A DNA stretch of 64,000 nt, from contig CM073323.1 of the NCBI GenBank assembly GCA_037043015.1, positions 13,823,758 through 13,887,757 on the forward strand, read 5' to 3'. Positions 60,615 to 64,000 of the stretch are shown here, in pieces. The stretch's first letter is position 1; every line of letters starts with the position of its first letter. Under the pieces are notes generated by a model. The model searched no databases, had not been told where the DNA came from, and saw only the letters and a list, made by a program, of their open reading frames with translations. This stretch comes from Bryum argenteum (lineage: Eukaryota; Streptophyta; Bryopsida; Bryales; Bryaceae). The position numbers and the translations under genes are program-made.

Positions 60615-62208
60615 ACAATGACATAGGACTATGGTAGTGGTTCATTGTTTTTTATTTTACTTTTGTGGAGTATAATAAACATAGTATAGTATATGGCAAT
60701 AGTGTTGATTTTTTTGAAAGTTTTTCTTATAATTGTTTTCGGTATTTTGAATTTTTTCGTGAAAAATCTTCATAGATGGAATGTATGTGGATGCTCTAGC
60801 TCCTATTGTAATAACTATTACTCGCTCTACCATCCATCCTTTATTTTTAATGTCATCAATGAGAGGTTGATATTTTTCTACTTTTCTATTTATACTTTCT
60901 TGTGCCAAGTCTATATACATTTAGACAACAACATGCACATGGAAAGCTCACTCTAGGATTTAAATGTAGGAAGGTACCACACATTCCGAGCATTTGGCCC
61001 TGAAAAATAGGATATGTGATATACTTTTAACACCATATTCGCTTAATTGGGACTATTCCTTTAATTGGGGACTATTTTGGTTGTGTGTACGTAAAGGTTT
61101 TGAAGTTTTCGGGAGGAAAAATCCCGCTATCAAAATCCAACGTCCAAGTTTTCATTTGTAGATGTAGTCACAGGTTATGGAAGTTACGGAAGTTAGACAT
61201 TTATATACTTGAATTTGGTAACACTATTTTATGATAGAGGTTACTTTGGAAAGAGTTGCAAAAAATTAACAATGTTGTATCATGCTCTTATGCTCTACAG
61301 TGAAGTCCAAGCTTCCCTCAAAAATAGGAAACTCATGGATTTCTTTATTACATTTTTTTAAATTTTTATTAACCTGGCTCTCTTGTAGCGAGGTAAATCG
61401 TATAACTACTTTAAGAAATTTGTGAATGTGTGACATGATTGGTCTTCTGGTATGATATTATTTTCTTCATGTATGTGACGTTCCATCCTAGATAAACTGC
61501 AGTATTTTTATAATATATACAGAGCGAGTTCGTATACAATCTAATTTTTTTCTAATCTCGGCTTATTGTTGTTTCCAATATTTGGCATATACAAAATTCA
61601 GTTCCGACAATCAATATAATGAACACATTCATGCTGTATCTATTTATGCATTCACTCTCTGACCATATTCTTTTGACAAATGTACTTTTGATTATTTTTT
61701 GCATTAACTTCATGTACCAATGTCACATAAACAAATATATGTATTATTTGATTTCACTTATTGGCACTCGTAACTATAAACGCAATGATCTTTACGCACA
61801 TCATTTGATAAATTCATACACTATTGAGGTTTGTACCATGTTCTCACTGCTAATCTCGGATAAGGTTGAGAAGTCATACATTTTTAAGAACATCGTAACG
61901 TAGTTTGTGTCCAAATTTAATTTTGTTTATTATAGTTAGTATGATACATTGTATACTCCACACCAATCTTTTGTACTACCTCACGATATTTACGGTGTGA
62001 GTATATTCATAGAACATGAAATACCAATTGACGGAATTGAATATTCAATGGTAATTAATGTCATTAAAGAGAACAGTTATGAAACTATTGTTTTTCCATG
62101 TACATATATATTTTTTATAAGCAGAGTTTTTCAATACATAATGTAGTACGTTAACAAGTACGATCGTCTTCACGTCAAACGTACTAATAAGTAACCATTC
62201 ATATAAGC
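60615..62208. other. AT-rich intergenic sequence
   Basis: Open frames at 60693-60956 and 61619-61903 (plus) are AT-driven, hydrophobic and without domain resemblance. Nothing else seen. Confidence 0.5.
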
Positions 62209-64000
62209 CTATTCACTATCTGACGAGCTAGCTACTTCGGGAGCATTTGGGGACGCTCTGATGCTAAGAGCTATTCTAGCTAAAGCTTGAAGAATGTGGC
62301 GCTTTGGAACGGTCACACTTGTTGATCCTTCTGCTCGTTTCGGCATCCACGCCGTTAATATAGAAATGACACTAGTCATTTGCTCCTCGTATGTCTCATC
62401 AATCTCCCATTTGAAATTTACCGCAGTGTCCCAATTGTCATAAGGACATGACTCTTTCCCTCGCCGTTTGCAAGGCTTGTACCACTGCACTTTTATCATC
62501 CTCTCATTCACATCACCGAATGTAAGTATTGGGTCTGAACGAGCTTCTCCTAGCCATATAGGTGCATCATCATCTCAACACCGCGCGTACAAGCAATGAG
62601 ATATCCAACCCGACAGGTCTCGGGCTACCCGAAATGATGGTTTTGGTTTCGCGCTTCTTGTCCGATATAGTGATCGTCCTCCGCAAATTAAATCACGCAC
62701 TCACCATTTGCGTTGTATAATGTTTGTAACTCAAATGATTGTCTAGTTCGTGGCCAAAATCCCATGCAAAGTACATCCACCGCTTCCATTTCTCGGTTCT
62801 TTCAATGCTTCATTCACTCTACTCGATCTCCACAACGTGAGCAAATTTTCGTGTATACTCTCCCGATTTGTCCGCATCACCTCATTGTTTTCCAATGTTG
62901 TATGAAGCCTTTAATGCCTCTCACAATGTCGTCTTGCCCCTTCATACCACGAGGTAACATCGCACGTGGGGTGCCCGCGGCGGCAACTTGGGCTTCCCTT
63001 CATGGTCCGCTTTCCATAACTTGATACCTTCGGCAGGCACCATTTCTCATCGAGACATCGCAGACTTATATTGCATCGTGAGGCCATCCACTACCATCCT
63101 CAGAAACCGAAATTGTCGCCCCTTAGAATGTCCGATGAGTTCGTCATCGCATATATCCATCAATGAAGGATTTAAAATGCGGAACTTCTTCGATGAGGGC
63201 GGTACAAACGGTTCGTCATCTAAATCCATGTACGATTTCATCGAGGGGAATTGTTGGATAATCATTCTCCGTAGTTTCATGCTCCACCGTCAAATGATAC
63301 ATCAACATCGTCATGAGTATGTCCAACCAATAAAAACGATACTTGAATTTCCTCAAAAATACCTTTGCCAACCAGCAGTGACCAAAAGCATTTGATATGT
63401 CGACTTTGTTGTCTTTCCAACAATTGTCAAGCTGTACGTGTAAGATGGGAGGTAACGACCGGATCGAAGTTGCAGGTGTGAAAGGTTTTTTCAATATGGA
63501 TTTAACACATTGCTCTGAACCTCCGAGTATTGCTTCGTATAACTCGGTGGTACCTGCACCCAAAAATAAAGATTCTGGCTGTGCTAACTTTGGCGGGTTT
63601 TCGAGATCGCGGAGTAGTTTCGCAATAGACCCAATTGTTTGATTGCTATCTGCTGGATACAAGTCCAAGGCATAGTGAGCGTATTTCTTGTCTCCGTGTC
63701 CGTGCGCCAACATTCCCGTCACTGAAATCGGAAGCTTCATAAGTCCATCCACAGCTTTGTTCTTTGCCGCAAAACATGGAGAAGCTGTTTTTGAATGATC
63801 CACTTTGTCATGCATAATACACAACACTTGTTCAGGGCGATAGCATGATAAAGCTCGACTAAAATAGTAGTGTGCACGCGATGCTTCTTGTTCCCGAAGG
63901 TGAAATGTGAGAAGTTGGTTCGCATGTTTGTACCCAGGGGAACCATGAGTGTGGACATTACGCAATGCAGTTAGTTCGTCACACCTCCCACACCGCGCAA
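62209..64000 (-). pseudogene. DUF7869-type transposase-like gene, frameshifted, runs off the window
   Basis: The sequence enters from the right edge with a Cys cluster (CARCGRCDELTALR, about 63958-64000). It continues through 63216 with features of the DUF7869 family found in plant and oomycete transposon-like genes: EQEASRAHYYFSRAL, CIMHDKVDHSKTASP, MLAHGHGDKKYAHYAL, TIGSIAKLLRDLE and LHVQLDNCWKDNK. The next conserved block, FLLVGHTHDDVDVSFD, lies in a different frame (about 63280-63340), so a frameshift precedes it. The same frame as that block continues at 63047-63280 (MKLRRMIIQQFPSMKSYMDL). Further shifts follow, and a last open piece at 62209-62511 (VQWYKPCKRRGKESCPYDNW) is the probable C-terminus. 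Asp-containing motifs in an RNase H-like order suggest a nuclease fold (inference). No element ends were found. Confidence 0.65.

Overview
This window is nuclear DNA from a green land plant. It carries a plant-specific AHL gene (AT-hook plus PPC domain), a two-exon LEA gene with an ABRE-like site upstream, and spliced fragments resembling plant SAC phosphatase, CCR/DFR-like reductase, TypA/BipA and PRAF (PH/RCC1/FYVE) genes. Most of it is AT-rich transposon debris. A Ty3 gag of a type also found in fungi, a Tc1-like transposase and a DUF7869-type transposase-like gene suggest a seed-free plant (bryophyte, lycophyte or fern), but this is inference and I cannot name the species.

Layout. 1-4.0 kb: several copies of one TTAA-targeting inverted-repeat element family, one nested inside another. 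4.5-4.85 kb: a tRNA-derived SINE with a 13-bp target duplication. 5.4-10.9 kb: a GC-richer island holding the AHL gene (minus strand) and long probable UTR/promoter sequence. 11-27 kb: gene-poor, with more TTAA-type elements (11.1, 15.3, 18.6 and 23.7 kb), a short CACTA-type element (12.4 kb), a long inverted repeat (21.5-22.5 kb) and a dead Tc1-like transposase (22.8-23.6 kb).

28.22-47.96 kb is the main find. It is bounded by CACT...AGTG inverted termini and a perfect AGT/AGT target duplication, and I read it as one 19.7-kb CACTA (EnSpm) element inserted into a second SINE copy. It contains a decayed tnp2-type transposase, an intact 293-codon ORF of unknown function, terminal repeat arrays (including a ~165-bp monomer satellite organised in ~821-bp blocks), a truncated Ty3 retrotransposon, and exon-level fragments of at least four host genes. 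All of the fragments lie on the same strand as the transposase. The fragments are partial (middle exons of SAC, one exon each of TypA and PRAF, CCR without its last exon), as expected of gene capture by a DNA transposon.

48-51.6 kb: a second GC-richer island with the LEA gene (minus strand). 51.6-53.5 kb: a 1.8-kb terminal-inverted-repeat element with a coiled-coil ORF remnant. 55.5-56.8 kb: a minisatellite and another TTAA-family copy. 60.2-60.6 kb: a probable LTR. 62.2 kb to the right edge: a frameshifted DUF7869-type transposase-like gene that runs off the window.

Only the AHL and LEA genes look like intact host genes. Splice sites are read by eye from GT/AG and reading phase.
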